Of a stretch of 64,000 nucleotides of DNA, positions 9,652-20,673 are shown one piece after another. The stretch is taken from NCBI GenBank assembly GCA_000773965.1, contig JRUP01000012.1, positions 1 through 64,000 on the forward strand, read 5' to 3'. The notes beneath the pieces were generated by a model. The model searched no databases. It saw only the letters and a list, made by a program, of their open reading frames with translations, and was not told where the DNA came from. This DNA is from Enterobacter cancerogenus (GTDB lineage Bacteria; Pseudomonadota; Gammaproteobacteria; Enterobacterales; Enterobacteriaceae). A program made the translations under genes and the position numbers. The first letter of the stretch is position 1. Every line of letters begins with the position of its first letter.

Positions 9652-10869
9652 TTACTTCTTCTGCTCGTTCAGTGCACGAATGCGTGAAGAGAGAGAGAAC
9701 AGACGGATGAAGCCGCCCGCGTGGCTGTGGTCGTACACTTCGTCTTCGCCGAAGGTCGCGAACTCTTCCGAGTACAGGCTGTTCGCCGAGGTTTTCTGGA
9801 TAGCAGTCGCCTGGCCTTTGTACAGCTGCAGTACCACTTCGCCGTTCACTTCTTCTGCCAGTGATTCGGCAGCGGCCTGGATAGATTTACGCAGCGGCGC
9901 GAACCAGCGACCGTCGTAAACCACGTAAGACATTTCATGGCCCAGCTGCTCACGCCATTTGAAGCTGTCACGATCCAGTACCAGCTGCTCAACCGCACGC
10001 AGTGCGTTGACCATGATGGTGCCGCCAGGGGTTTCATAGCAGCCGCGAGATTTGATACCGACCAGACGGTTTTCCACGATGTCGATACGACCCACGCCGT
10101 GTTTCGCGCCCAGCACGTTCAGTTTCTCCAGGCACTGGAACGGGCTCAGCTTCTCGCCGTTTACCGCAACGACACGACCTTTCTCAACGGTCACAGTGAC
10201 GTTCTCTGGCTGATCTGGCGCTTCCAGTGGATCAACGGTCCACACCCAGCAATCTTTGTTCGGTGCATTCGCTGGGCTTTCCAGCACGCCACCTTCAGTA
10301 GAGATGTGCCACGCGTTCTCATCACGGCTGTAGATTTTTTCCAGTGATGCCGTCGTCGGGATGTTACGCACTTTCAGGTAATCCAGCAGCGCTTCACGTG
10401 AACGCAGATCCCACTCACGCCATGGCGCAACCACTTTCAGCTGTGGAGCCAATGCGGTGTAGGTGGTTTCGAAACGCACCTGATCGTTGCCTTTACCGGT
10501 CGCACCGTGGCACAGTGCATCTGCACCCACTTTCAGTGCCAGTTCAACCTGCGCTTTGGCGATGATAGGACGAGCCATTGAGGTGCCCAGCAGGTAAGTG
10601 CCTTCGTACAGCGCACCGGTTTGCAGCACGGGGTAAACGTATTCGCTGATGAACTCTTCACGCAGGTCAGCAACGTGACACTCAGATGCACCAGACTGCA
10701 GCGCCTTCTTCTCAACGCCTTCCAGATCGGCTGGGTCCTGGCCAATGTTGGCCACGAATGCTACCACTTCACAACCGCCGTAATTCTCTTTCAACCATGG
10801 AATGATGGCCGAAGTATCCAGACCGCCAGAATAGGCCAGAACGATTTTTTTGATGTTTTGCGAGCTCAT
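9652..10869 (-). CDS. argG: Argininosuccinate synthase, type 1
   Basis: ATP-dependent condensation of citrulline and aspartate into argininosuccinate. The PP-loop motif [11 protein letters not shown] sits at the N-terminus. The 405 residues match the short type-1 subfamily common in Bacillus and eukaryotes; the unlinked E. coli enzyme is a longer (447-residue) form. Here the gene lies between argB and argH, giving an argCBGH operon that encodes most of the late pathway. It is 15 bp from argB. Start ATG (MSSQNIKK) is preceded by AAGGA (about 9 nt). Confidence 0.96.
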   Translation of the reverse strand: MSSQNIKKIVLAYSGGLDTSAIIPWLKENYGGCEVVAFVANIGQDPADLEGVEKKALQSGASECHVADLREEFISEYVYPVLQTGALYEGTYLLGTSMARPIIAKAQVELALKVGADALCHGATGKGNDQVRFETTYTALAPQLKVVAPWREWDLRSREALLDYLKVRNIPTTASLEKIYSRDENAWHISTEGGVLESPANAPNKDCWVWTVDPLEAPDQPENVTVTVEKGRVVAVNGEKLSPFQCLEKLNVLGAKHGVGRIDIVENRLVGIKSRGCYETPGGTIMVNALRAVEQLVLDRDSFKWREQLGHEMSYVVYDGRWFAPLRKSIQAAAESLAEEVNGEVVLQLYKGQATAIQKTSANSLYSEEFATFGEDEVYDHSHAGGFIRLFSLSSRIRALNEQKK

Positions 10870-10884
10870 ATCTTAAATCCTTGA

Positions 10885-11658
10885 TTATGCGAGAATCCGG
10901 GTGCCAATCGACACGCCGTTGAAAAGGGTTGGCAGCTGTTCAGCATGGCGCCAGCTGGCGATATCAACCGGACGACCTAAAGTACGTGCGGCATCGAGTG
11001 CCGCGTTCACTTTAACGATCATGCCATCAGTAATAATGCCCTGATCGATCAGCTGCTGTGCTTTATCGGCCGTCATCTCTTCGATACGTTGACCTTTGCC
11101 ATCGAGAATACCGCTGACATCTGAAAGCAGGACTAAATCAGCACCAATGGTCGCTGCCAGCGCGGTCGCTGCCTGGTCAGCGTTGACGTTCATCAGATCG
11201 CCGCCGTCAGTAATACCGATGGAGCTGATCACCGGCATATAGCCCGCGCTCAACAAGGTATTCACCAGCGCTGGATTACCTGGCGTCGCGTTGCCCACAT
11301 GGCCAAGTTCCTCGTCGAACTGCTCCACGTTTACCAGGCCCGCATCACCGAGGCATAAGCCAACGGCACCAATGCCATATTTCTTCGCCCAGGCCAGCAA
11401 GGTCTTGTTCGCTGTACCCGCCAGGGCACCAGTAATAATGTCAATCTGATCGGCTGGCGTCACGCGCAAACCGTTCTTCTTTTTCACTGGCAGAGCGAGC
11501 TTCTTCATCAGCTCGTCCACCAGGCAGCCGCCGCCGTGCACAATGATCAGCGGACGCTGATGTTCATTGCGGTAGGCCAGCAGCGCATCAAACAAGCGGG
11601 CCAGCGCTTCTTCGCTATCCAGCAATACGCCACCCAGCTTAATAATCAATGGATTCAT
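10885..11658 (-). CDS. argB: N-acetylglutamate kinase
   Basis: Phosphorylates N-acetyl-L-glutamate, the second step of arginine synthesis. The 257-residue amino acid kinase has an N-terminal [21 protein letters not shown] for ATP/phosphate binding and [11 protein letters not shown] in the substrate domain. Its size matches the short, arginine-insensitive enterobacterial enzyme (258 in E. coli). It lies 15 bp downstream of argC and 15 bp upstream of argG, clearly the same operon. Regulation should be by ArgR at the argC/argE control region. Confidence 0.97.
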   Translation of the reverse strand: MNPLIIKLGGVLLDSEEALARLFDALLAYRNEHQRPLIIVHGGGCLVDELMKKLALPVKKKNGLRVTPADQIDIITGALAGTANKTLLAWAKKYGIGAVGLCLGDAGLVNVEQFDEELGHVGNATPGNPALVNTLLSAGYMPVISSIGITDGGDLMNVNADQAATALAATIGADLVLLSDVSGILDGKGQRIEEMTADKAQQLIDQGIITDGMIVKVNAALDAARTLGRPVDIASWRHAEQLPTLFNGVSIGTRILA

Positions 11659-11673
11659 TGCAGTTTCCGTCCG

Positions 11674-12678
11674 TTAAATCAGAGACAATGTTTCAGGGTA
11701 GCCGAAACGAATGTTTAAGCATTGAACCGCCTGCGAAGAGGCACCTTTCAGCAGGTTATCTTCGGCCGCCACCACAATCAGGTGCTCGCCCTGCATGGCA
11801 AAGCCAATATCGCAGAACGGCAAGCCGACCACGGCTTTCAATGCCGGGACACCTTTGTCATACACACGCACCAGCGGTTTGTCGTGGTAAGCCTTGTGGA
11901 AGGCATCCGCCACGTCTTGCTGCGTCACGCCCGCTTTCAGGCGACAGGTGGTGGTCGAAAGAATACCGCGCGGGAAGCTACCCAGATGCGGGGTGAAAAT
12001 CACAGGCGTACCGAGATGCGCCACGATTTCAGGATGATGACGATGATTGAACAAGCCATACGGCTGCAGGCTCACTTCACAGAAGCTGGTGCCGACGTTG
12101 GCTTTACGCCCTGCGCCGCTCACACCACTGGTGGCATTGATAACCGGCCATTGTGCATCGTTAAGCAAACCGGCTTCGACCAGCGGCTTCAATGACAATT
12201 GTGCAGCCGTTGGGTAGCAACCCGGCACAGCAACCAACTGTGCATCTTTGATTTTGTCATGCTGCCATTCGGCCAGGCCGTAAACGGCTTTATCCAGCCA
12301 ATCCTGATGTTGATGGCTGAAACCATAATATTGAGTATAGAAAGCATCGTCGTTGACACGGAACGCACCGGAAAGGTCGAACACCACGCAGCCTGCTTTG
12401 AGGAATTCGGGTGCCAGATCGTGGCTGACTTCATGCGCGGTCGCGAGGAACACCACATCGACTTTGTCTGCCCACTCGGAAGCCTCACTCAGCGGCTGCA
12501 GCGGCAAATCGACAATGCCTTTCAGCTGCGGATGCAGATCGGAGAGTAATTTTCCGGCGTCCGGGCTTTGCGCTGAAACCGCCAAAGCGGTTATGTTCAT
12601 ATGCGGATGGCGATTCAGGTAAGTGGCAAGCTCTACGCCAGCATAACCACTGGCACCAACGATCAGCGTATTCAACAT
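11674..12678 (-). CDS. argC: N-acetyl-gamma-glutamyl-phosphate reductase
   Basis: NADPH-dependent reduction of N-acetylglutamyl phosphate to the semialdehyde, third step of arginine synthesis. At 334 residues it equals E. coli ArgC. It has an N-terminal Rossmann motif [11 protein letters not shown] and catalytic Cys154 in [11 protein letters not shown] longer in-frame ORF reaches 12738, but the ATG at 12678 ([10 protein letters not shown]) matches the family and leaves the ARG boxes outside the coding region. It is the first gene of argCBGH and divergent from argE. Confidence 0.97.
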   Translation of the reverse strand: MLNTLIVGASGYAGVELATYLNRHPHMNITALAVSAQSPDAGKLLSDLHPQLKGIVDLPLQPLSEASEWADKVDVVFLATAHEVSHDLAPEFLKAGCVVFDLSGAFRVNDDAFYTQYYGFSHQHQDWLDKAVYGLAEWQHDKIKDAQLVAVPGCYPTAAQLSLKPLVEAGLLNDAQWPVINATSGVSGAGRKANVGTSFCEVSLQPYGLFNHRHHPEIVAHLGTPVIFTPHLGSFPRGILSTTTCRLKAGVTQQDVADAFHKAYHDKPLVRVYDKGVPALKAVVGLPFCDIGFAMQGEHLIVVAAEDNLLKGASSQAVQCLNIRFGYPETLSLI

Positions 12679-12784
12679 CAGGCTGTAACCCTTTTTACAG
12701 TCACTCATTCCGGGTCGCGGCTTTGCCCCGTTGCCCACGATGCCGTTTGCAGATGATTTTACGCTTCACTTGCAAACGACGTTA

Positions 12785-12823
12785 TTGTATTTTTATTCAC
12801 TATTAATGCATGAATATTGATAC
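12785..12823. promoter_or_regulatory. Tandem ARG boxes (ArgR operator) between argC and argE
   Basis: Two 18-bp imperfect palindromes separated by 3 bp: TTGTATTTTTATTCACTA (12785-12802) and AATGCATGAATATTGATA (12806-12823). They match the ArgR consensus TGAATNNNNATTCA in half-sites, and the 18+3+18 spacing is that of E. coli ARG box pairs. They lie between the divergent argC and argE starts, so one ArgR hexamer should repress both units. Confidence 0.85.
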
Positions 12824-12847
12824 ATCCTAACCCAAGGACCGTCAACA

Positions 12848-13996
12848 GTGAAGACAAAATTACCACCTTTTATCGAACTCTACCGCCAGCTGATTGCCAC
12901 ACCATCGATCAGCGCCACTGACAGCGCGCTGGATCAAAGCAATGAAACTTTAATCAATTTGCTGGCGGGCTGGTTCCGCGATTTAGGCTTCAGTGTTGAA
13001 GTCCAGCCAGTACCGGGCACGCGTCATAAATTCAATATGCTGGCACGCAGCGGATTGGGCGCTGGCGGCCTATTGCTGGCGGGCCATACCGATACTGTTC
13101 CCTATGATGATGGCCGCTGGACGCGCGATCCTTTCACCCTGACCGAGCACGACAACAAGCTATATGGTTTAGGTACGGCGGATATGAAAGGCTTCTTTGC
13201 CTTTATTCTGGATGCGATGCGTGACGTTGACGTGACCAAACTCAGCAAGCCGCTGTACATCCTTGCCACCGCCGATGAAGAAACCACCATGACCGGGGCG
13301 AAGTTCTTTTCAGAATCCACCCAGCTGCGTCCGGATTGCGCCATCATTGGTGAGCCAACCTCACTGAAGCCGGTGCGCGCGCACAAAGGCCATTTGTCGA
13401 ATGTGATTCGTATTCAGGGTCAGTCCGGTCACTCCAGCGATCCTTCACGCGGTGTGAACGCCATTGAGCTGATGCATGAATCCATTACCCAGCTGATGCA
13501 ACTGCGCAATACCCTGAAAAATCGCTATAACCACGATGGATTTGCGATTCCTTATCCGACCATGAACTTTGGTCACATTCACGGTGGCGATGCGGCAAAC
13601 CGTATCTGCGCCTGCTGCGAATTGCACATGGATATTCGTCCGCTGCCGGGCTTAACTCTGAGCGATTTGGATGGCTTGCTGAATGAAGCATTGGCGCCAG
13701 TGAGCGAACGCTGGCCGGGGCGTTTAACGGTAGGTGAACTGCACCCGCCGATTCCTGGCTACGAATGTCCGGCCGATCATGAGCTGGTGAAAGTGGTAGA
13801 GAAACTGCTGGGTGTGCCGACTGAAGTGGTGAACTATTGCACCGAAGCGCCTTTTATCCAGCAATTGTGTCCAACGCTGGTTTTAGGTCCAGGATCGATC
13901 AATCAGGCGCACCAGCCAGATGAATTTATCGATACCTCATTTATTAAGCCAACTCATGCGCTTATCACGCAGGTTGTTCAGCATTTTTGTCACTGA
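12848..13996 (+). CDS. argE: Acetylornithine deacetylase
   Basis: Hydrolyses N-acetylornithine to ornithine plus acetate, the linear (non-recycling) route to arginine. It is a 382-residue M20 metallopeptidase-family enzyme with metal-binding [15 protein letters not shown], the catalytic Glu region ADEETTMTG and a dimerisation domain containing [11 protein letters not shown]. The start is GTG at 12848, with AAGGA about 9 nt upstream; the product aligns with E. coli ArgE from residue 1. It is divergent from argCBGH and shares its ARG boxes. A long inverted repeat follows the stop. Confidence 0.97.
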   Translation: MKTKLPPFIELYRQLIATPSISATDSALDQSNETLINLLAGWFRDLGFSVEVQPVPGTRHKFNMLARSGLGAGGLLLAGHTDTVPYDDGRWTRDPFTLTEHDNKLYGLGTADMKGFFAFILDAMRDVDVTKLSKPLYILATADEETTMTGAKFFSESTQLRPDCAIIGEPTSLKPVRAHKGHLSNVIRIQGQSGHSSDPSRGVNAIELMHESITQLMQLRNTLKNRYNHDGFAIPYPTMNFGHIHGGDAANRICACCELHMDIRPLPGLTLSDLDGLLNEALAPVSERWPGRLTVGELHPPIPGYECPADHELVKVVEKLLGVPTEVVNYCTEAPFIQQLCPTLVLGPGSINQAHQPDEFIDTSFIKPTHALITQVVQHFCH

Positions 13997-14009
13997 TTAA
14001 CAATAGATG

Positions 14010-14041
14010 GGGCAATTCACTGTTAAAACAGTAAATTGCCC
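14010..14041 (+). terminator. Inverted repeat after argE, weak terminator
   Basis: GGGCAATTCACTGTT pairs with AACAGTAAATTGCCC (one mismatch) around an AA loop. The stem is long but no T-run follows, so termination efficiency is doubtful. Confidence 0.5.
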
Positions 14042-14242
14042 GGTCATTGTTCGGGATTTGATAATAAGAATAACTTATCTCGCTTCCCCCCAAGTTAATT
14101 CTATGAATTTCCGGTAGTTAGCAGCGAATTATCGTCAATTTAAGTCAATTGACGAATAGGAAGAACCGTGGCTAGATAAAAGACGATGTTATGCCCGTTG
14201 GGTGTAAGGGTACTTTCAAGACGATAAGGGTGTCAGGGTCAA

Positions 14243-16894
14243 ATGAACGAACAATATTCCGCAATGCGAAGTAATGTCAGTATGCTCGGCAAACTGCTCG
14301 GGGATACGATAAAGGATGCACTGGGAGAGAACATCCTCGATCGGGTGGAAACCATCCGCAAACTCTCTAAGTCCTCCCGCGCAGGCAATGACACCGATCG
14401 TAAGGAACTGCTGAACACGCTGCAAAACCTGTCTAATGACGAGTTACTACCTGTTGCACGCGCGTTTAGCCAGTTCCTCAACCTGACCAACGTGGCAGAG
14501 CAGTATCAGACCATCTCCCGCAGCGGCGATGGCGCGAATAATCCGGAAATCCTGAAGAAGACCTTTGAGCGTCTAAAGCAGCAAAACGACATCAGCGAAA
14601 GTTCGATTCGCCAGGCGATTGAAGAACTGTCGCTGGAGCTGGTGCTGACCGCTCACCCAACGGAGATCACCCGACGTACGCTGATCCACATGCTGGGCGA
14701 AGTGAATAGCTGCCTGCAGCAACTCGATCACAGCGATCTCTCCGATTACGAGCGCACGCAAGTCATGCGTCGCCTGCGTCAGTTGGTCGCACAAGCCTGG
14801 CATACCGATGAAATCCGTAAGTATCGTCCAACACCGATTGATGAAGCCAAATGGGGCTTTGCCGTGGTCGAAAATAGCCTGTGGCAAGGCGTACCGGCAT
14901 TCCTGCGCGAGCTGAACGAGCAGGTTGAAGAGACCTTTGGTATCAAGTTGCCCGTCGATTTCGTGCCGATCAAATTCACCTCGTGGATGGGCGGCGATCG
15001 CGACGGTAACCCGAACGTCACCGCGCCTATCACACGCCATGCGATGCAGTTGAGCCGCTGGAAAGCCGCCGATCTGTTCCTGCGCGACGTGGGCGTGCTG
15101 ATTTCTGAACTGTCGATGTCCGAATGCAGCGATGAAGTGCGCGACCTGTGCGGCGATCCAGAAGCGCTGGAACCGTACCGCATGATTCTGAAGCGTATTC
15201 GTGGCCAGCTGATGACCACGCAAGCATATCTGGGACGCCGTTTGAAAGGCGAGCGCCTGCCGCGCCCTGCCGATCTACTGGTCTCGAACGATCAACTGTG
15301 GCAACCGCTGTTCGCCATCTATCAATCTCTGCAACAGTGCGGCATGGGCATCATCGCCAATGGCCAGTTGCTGGATACGCTGCGCCGCGTGAAGTGCTTT
15401 GGCGTGCCGCTGGTGCGTATTGATATCCGCCAGGAGAGCACCCGCCACACCGAAGCGATTGCCGAAGTGACGCGCTATCTGGGATTGGGGGACTACGAAA
15501 GCTGGTCAGAAGCCGACAAACAGGCGTTCCTGATCCGCGAACTGAATTCCAAACGTCCGCTGCTGCCGCATCAATGGGAGCCGGGCGACAACACCCGTGA
15601 AGTGCTGGACACCTGTAAAGTGGTGGCTGAAGCGCCGCAAGGTTCCATCGCCTCCTACGTGATTTCGATGGCGAAAACGCCGTCGGACGTGCTGGCTGTG
15701 CACTTGCTGTTAAAAGAAGCCGGTATCCCTTACGCGATGCCAGTAGCGCCACTGTTCGAAACCCTCGACGATTTGAACAACGCCAATGACGTGATGACGC
15801 AACTGCTGAATATCGATTGGTATCGCGGTTTCATCAACGGCAAACAGATGGTGATGATTGGTTATTCCGATTCGGCGAAAGATGCCGGCGTGATGGCCGC
15901 CAGCTGGGCGCAGTACGAAGCACAGGATGCGTTGATCAAGACCTGTGAGAAAGCCGGCATCACGCTGACGCTGTTCCACGGACGCGGCGGTTCCATCGGC
16001 CGTGGCGGCGCGCCTGCACACGCAGCACTGCTGTCGCAACCGCCGGGCAGCCTGAAAGGCGGCCTGCGCGTGACCGAACAAGGCGAGATGATTCGCTTCA
16101 AATATGGTTTGCCAGAAGTCACCATCGCCAGCCTGTCGCTGTATACCGGTGCGATTCTGGAAGCCAACCTGATGCCACCGCCCGAGCCTAAGCGCGAGTG
16201 GAAAGAGATCATGAACGGTTTGTCAGCCCATTCCTGCGCCATGTATCGCGGCTATGTGCGTGAAAACCCGGACTTCGTACCGTATTTCCGTTCGGCCACG
16301 CCAGAGCAAGAGCTGGGTAAACTGCCACTCGGTTCACGTCCGGCGAAGCGTCGTCCTACCGGCGGCGTGGAATCACTGCGTGCGATTCCGTGGATCTTCG
16401 CCTGGACGCAGAACCGTTTGATGCTGCCAGCGTGGCTCGGTGCCGGTGCGGCGCTGCAGAAGGCGATGGACGAAGGTCATCAGGATCAGCTGGAAGCGAT
16501 GTGTAGCCAATGGCCGTTCTTCGCCACCCGTCTGGGCATGCTGGAGATGGTGTTCTCGAAAGCTGACCTGTGGCTGGCGGAGTATTACGATCAGCGTCTG
16601 GTAGATAAATCACTGTGGCCGCTGGGTCTGCAGTTGCGCGATCAGCTGGCTGCGGACATCAAAGCCGTGTTGACCATCGCCAACGATGCGCATTTGATGG
16701 CTGACCAGCCATGGATCGCCGAGTCTATCGCGCTGCGTAACGTTTACACCGATCCGCTCAACGTGTTGCAGGCTGAACTGCTGCATCGTGCACGTGCGCA
16801 GGAAGAGCGTGGTGACGAGCCGGATGCGCGTGTTGAACAAGCGCTGATGGTGACGATTGCGGGTGTGGCAGCGGGTATGCGTAATACCGGCTAG
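14243..16894 (+). CDS. ppc: Phosphoenolpyruvate carboxylase
   Basis: Anaplerotic enzyme that makes oxaloacetate from PEP and bicarbonate, feeding the TCA cycle and aspartate-family amino acids. At 883 residues it equals the E. coli length. It carries catalytic His138 in LTAHPTEI, the second signature [10 protein letters not shown], the glycine-rich [12 protein letters not shown] loop and the conserved C-terminal MRNTG. The ATG at 14243 gives the E. coli N-terminus [17 protein letters not shown]. coli separates ppc from metF by a large catabolic block; here only 231 bp lie between them. The 246-bp upstream region holds a 9-bp-arm inverted repeat at 14132-14155. Confidence 0.98.
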   Translation: MNEQYSAMRSNVSMLGKLLGDTIKDALGENILDRVETIRKLSKSSRAGNDTDRKELLNTLQNLSNDELLPVARAFSQFLNLTNVAEQYQTISRSGDGANNPEILKKTFERLKQQNDISESSIRQAIEELSLELVLTAHPTEITRRTLIHMLGEVNSCLQQLDHSDLSDYERTQVMRRLRQLVAQAWHTDEIRKYRPTPIDEAKWGFAVVENSLWQGVPAFLRELNEQVEETFGIKLPVDFVPIKFTSWMGGDRDGNPNVTAPITRHAMQLSRWKAADLFLRDVGVLISELSMSECSDEVRDLCGDPEALEPYRMILKRIRGQLMTTQAYLGRRLKGERLPRPADLLVSNDQLWQPLFAIYQSLQQCGMGIIANGQLLDTLRRVKCFGVPLVRIDIRQESTRHTEAIAEVTRYLGLGDYESWSEADKQAFLIRELNSKRPLLPHQWEPGDNTREVLDTCKVVAEAPQGSIASYVISMAKTPSDVLAVHLLLKEAGIPYAMPVAPLFETLDDLNNANDVMTQLLNIDWYRGFINGKQMVMIGYSDSAKDAGVMAASWAQYEAQDALIKTCEKAGITLTLFHGRGGSIGRGGAPAHAALLSQPPGSLKGGLRVTEQGEMIRFKYGLPEVTIASLSLYTGAILEANLMPPPEPKREWKEIMNGLSAHSCAMYRGYVRENPDFVPYFRSATPEQELGKLPLGSRPAKRRPTGGVESLRAIPWIFAWTQNRLMLPAWLGAGAALQKAMDEGHQDQLEAMCSQWPFFATRLGMLEMVFSKADLWLAEYYDQRLVDKSLWPLGLQLRDQLAADIKAVLTIANDAHLMADQPWIAESIALRNVYTDPLNVLQAELLHRARAQEERGDEPDARVEQALMVTIAGVAAGMRNTG

Positions 16895-16915
16895 TTGCGG
16901 TATGCGCTAATCATG

Positions 16916-16940
16916 AAGGGGCCAATCTGGCCCTTTTTTT
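16916..16940 (+). terminator. ppc intrinsic terminator
   Basis: AAGGGGCCA / TGGCCCTTT hairpin with a 3-nt loop followed by seven T residues, 21 bp after the ppc stop. Confidence 0.88.
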
Positions 16941-16956
16941 ATGGGCGGTGCGCGTC

Positions 16957-17062
16957 GCGGGAAGAGGCGGCAATTACGTAAAGCCGCTGTCTCGTCCCTG
17001 ATCGCTCGGCGTGCGCCATCCATGGCGCCCACCGCTTTACTCCATTTGCCGCCTCTTCCCGC
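16957..17062. repeat. 106-bp palindromic repeat between ppc and metF
   Basis: Perfect 17-bp inverted arms, GCGGGAAGAGGCGGCAA (16957-16973) and its complement (17046-17062), enclose a second pair, GTAAAGC (16978-16984) / GCTTTAC (17034-17040). A third nested palindrome lies around GCGCCATCCATGGCGC. The whole could fold into one long stem-loop. It encodes nothing apparent, has no T-run and is not needed as a terminator, since ppc and metF each have their own. It resembles a palindromic intergenic repeat or small non-autonomous element; the family was not identified. Confidence 0.7.
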
Positions 17063-17082
17063 TGGGTAACATGGTGCCAATG

Positions 17083-17106
17083 AAAAGAGGGCACATTGGC
17101 CCCCTC
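17083..17106 (-). terminator. metF terminator
   Basis: On the minus strand GAGGG (17102-17106) pairs with CCCTC (17087-17091) across a 10-nt loop, followed by TTTTC. It lies 20 bp after the metF stop. Confidence 0.55.
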
Positions 17107-17125
17107 ATAATTCTATTTAATAAAA

Positions 17126-18049
<924 letters not shown>

Positions 18050-18065
18050 TTAACTTGCGGCCTGC

Positions 18066-18097
18066 GAACATCTATACGTTTAGACGTCCAGATGCAC
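18066..18097 (-). promoter_or_regulatory. Tandem MetJ boxes upstream of metF
   Basis: Four contiguous 8-mers GAACATCT, ATACGTTT, AGACGTCC, AGATGCAC match the met-box consensus AGACGTCT at 5, 6, 7 and 4 positions. Tandem 8-bp repeats of this kind bind arrays of MetJ dimers carrying S-adenosylmethionine, repressing metF. Confidence 0.85.
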
Positions 18098-18199
18098 AAA
18101 ATGAACCATTAGCGCGTTAGCGTCAACTTAAAATTAATGTACAGGCGTGACAAATATTCAATCAAGTTGAAAGAGTTTCATGTTCGCGCAGAGGGTGAA

Positions 18200-18225
18200 A
18201 AGCGCAGACGGCGGGCACCGTCTGC
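18200..18225 (-). terminator. metBL terminator
   Basis: On the minus strand GCAGACGG / CCGTCTGC form an 8-bp stem around a 6-nt loop, followed after GC by TTTTC. It lies 14 bp beyond the metL stop. Confidence 0.75.
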
Positions 18226-18238
18226 GTTGCAAGGCAGA

Positions 18239-20671
18239 CTACAGCAGTTGTGCGAGGCGATTGATATCCGATTGTAACGCACCGGCTGTCACATCACGGC
18301 CGGCGCCCGGCCCGCGGATCACCAGCGGATTATCACGATACCAGCGGCTTTCGATAGCAAACACGTTATCGCACGGCAGCAGTGAAGCCAGCGGGTGTTC
18401 CGGACGCACCGCTTCCACCCCCACACGGGCCTTTCCGTTGGCATCGAAACGTGCCACATAGCGCAGCACCAGGCCCATCTCCTGCGCCGCTTCAAAGCGT
18501 TGCAGCATTTGGTCATTCAACTCGTCGGCATTCTCGAAGAAGTGGTCAATAGATTCTTCTTCGCAATCCGACGGCACCAGCGATTCAACACGCACCTGAT
18601 CCGGCTCGATGTCATAACCGGCTTCACGCGCCAGAATGACCAGCTTGCGCATCACATCCTGCCCCGACAGGTCTACGCGCGGATCGGGTTCGGTGAGACC
18701 TTGCTGCCAGGCCTGATCCACCAGCTCACTGAACGGCACGGTGCCATCAAATTGCAGGAACAGCCAGGACAGCGTGCCGGAGAAAATACCACTGATGGCC
18801 AGAATGCTGTCGCCGCTTTCGCGCAGATCGCGCACCGTATGGTTCACCGGTAATCCTGCGCCTACCGTGGCGTTGTATAGCCAGTGACGACCGGTTTTGG
18901 CGAACGCATCACGAATCTGCCGCCAGCTCTGGCTGCTGGATGCGCCTGCGACTTTGTTCGCGCTAATGACATGGAAACCGTGGCTGGCAAAATCAAGATA
19001 TTGCTGTGCCAGCGGTGCGCTGGCGGTGACGTCCAGCACCACTAAATCATCGAACGGATGGGAGCGCATCCACAGGAACAGCGACTCTTCATCGCGTTCT
19101 TCGGCTTCGTCATCAAAAAAGGCGAGCGCACGGCTGGCTTCCAGACCTTCGTAGCTCAGCAAACTACGACTGCTATCCGCCACGCCTGCCAGCACATACT
19201 CAAAGCCGGTACGCGCCGATAAGCCTTCCTGCTCGCGGGCAAACAACTCCAGCCAGCGTGAGCCGATATTGCCTTTACCAAACAGCATCAGACCGATGCG
19301 CTTTTCCGCGCGGAACAATGACTGGTGCAGCCCCTGAATCAGGTGCTGCGTCGGTCCTACGCGCAATACGGCAACAACACTGATGTGATCTTCTGACTGC
19401 CAGACAAACTCAACCGGCTGGTCTTTGATCTGCTGCCAGAATCGATGGCTGTGCAGCGGGTTACGCGTCACGCCTGCACCGACTAATGCCACCAGCGCTA
19501 AGCCATCTCGCAACTGCAGATGGCCCGGCAGCGCAGCATCCTGCAGCAGATTAAAGGCGCTATTAACCACTTCAGAGGTATAGCAGAGTTGCAGCAAGCG
19601 GCGATCGGGATGGACACCCATCGCCAGCGGACGCAGTTGCGCGCGCTTCAGCAGCAGATCGATCTCTTTCTGCTGCGTTTTGAAATCGTGGTTTTCGGGG
19701 ATGTGAATCTCTACCAGACACACATCGTCGTGGCTGGTGACGATTCGCGCGCCGGTGCCGGAAGCCAGTACGCGCTCAATGCGCGTTGAGCCCTGCTCAG
19801 GTTGATAGCTGCAACGCAACTGCAGATCGATATCGCTATTCGACACGGGCTGCAGCGTACGTGTATGCAATACCGGTGCTGCCAGACGCGCCAGCTCACT
19901 GGCCTCATCTAAGCGCAGTAAAGGCAGTAAACAGGCGTCGGACACTTTACGCGGATCGGCGCTATAGACACCGGCCACATCGCTCCAGATGGTGACACGG
20001 TTTACGCCTGCCAGCGCACCGATCTGCGTGGCTGAGTAGTCCGAACCATTGCGACCCAGTAACACCGTTTCGCCGGCGTCGCTGCGGCTGATAAAGCCGG
20101 TTACCACCAAACGCTTATGAGGATGCTGAGCCAGCAGCGCCTGTAGCAATGGCCAGGACTTGCCTTCATCGACCTGTGGCTGCGCAGCACGTTCGGCACG
20201 CAGAAAGTCACGCGCGTCCAGCCATGCAGACTCGATATCACGCTGGCTCAGCACTGCCGCCATCAGGCGTGCCGACCAGATTTCACCGTGCCCCACCACT
20301 TCGGCATACACCGCATCGGTGATAGCGCCGTCAAGCAGTGCCGCCAGACGTTCCAAATCGCGAATAAAGGCAGCGGTCAGCGTTTCAGCAAATTCAACAG
20401 GCAACAGCGCAGCGATCAGTTCGCTGTGAAAACGGCGTAAAGCTTGTTGCACCTGATGGGCAGATAAGCGATCGCTCTGGCTCAGTTTAAGCCAGCTAAT
20501 CAGCTGGTTGGTGGTGCTGCCTGCGGCAGAGACCACCATTAAATCGCCCGGCTGGCTGTAATCCGCCATGATGCTGGCGACACGCTGATAACAACGTGCA
20601 TCCGCCAGGCTACTGCCACCAAATTTATGCAACTGCTTGTTCGGCGTTCCCGCGCCTGCTGAACTTGTCAT
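18239..20671 (-). CDS. metL: Bifunctional aspartokinase II / homoserine dehydrogenase II
   Basis: Catalyses the first and third steps from aspartate toward methionine. The 810 residues equal the E. coli length. The N-terminal aspartokinase domain (about 1-300) has LHKFGGSSLAD and ISRSDAGETVLLGRNGSD. A central regulatory domain follows, and the C-terminal homoserine dehydrogenase (about 460-810) has LFGKGNIGSRWLELF for NADP and SANKVAGA. It follows metB by 2 bp, so the genes are translationally close and share the MetJ-controlled promoter. The start ATG at 20671 is chosen for agreement with the family. Confidence 0.97.
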   Translation of the reverse strand: MTSSAGAGTPNKQLHKFGGSSLADARCYQRVASIMADYSQPGDLMVVSAAGSTTNQLISWLKLSQSDRLSAHQVQQALRRFHSELIAALLPVEFAETLTAAFIRDLERLAALLDGAITDAVYAEVVGHGEIWSARLMAAVLSQRDIESAWLDARDFLRAERAAQPQVDEGKSWPLLQALLAQHPHKRLVVTGFISRSDAGETVLLGRNGSDYSATQIGALAGVNRVTIWSDVAGVYSADPRKVSDACLLPLLRLDEASELARLAAPVLHTRTLQPVSNSDIDLQLRCSYQPEQGSTRIERVLASGTGARIVTSHDDVCLVEIHIPENHDFKTQQKEIDLLLKRAQLRPLAMGVHPDRRLLQLCYTSEVVNSAFNLLQDAALPGHLQLRDGLALVALVGAGVTRNPLHSHRFWQQIKDQPVEFVWQSEDHISVVAVLRVGPTQHLIQGLHQSLFRAEKRIGLMLFGKGNIGSRWLELFAREQEGLSARTGFEYVLAGVADSSRSLLSYEGLEASRALAFFDDEAEERDEESLFLWMRSHPFDDLVVLDVTASAPLAQQYLDFASHGFHVISANKVAGASSSQSWRQIRDAFAKTGRHWLYNATVGAGLPVNHTVRDLRESGDSILAISGIFSGTLSWLFLQFDGTVPFSELVDQAWQQGLTEPDPRVDLSGQDVMRKLVILAREAGYDIEPDQVRVESLVPSDCEEESIDHFFENADELNDQMLQRFEAAQEMGLVLRYVARFDANGKARVGVEAVRPEHPLASLLPCDNVFAIESRWYRDNPLVIRGPGAGRDVTAGALQSDINRLAQLL

Positions 20672-20673
20672 GC

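Noticed and set aside
14573..15223. 216-codon open frame on the minus strand
   Set aside because: Antisense to ppc, no domain, low-complexity translation.
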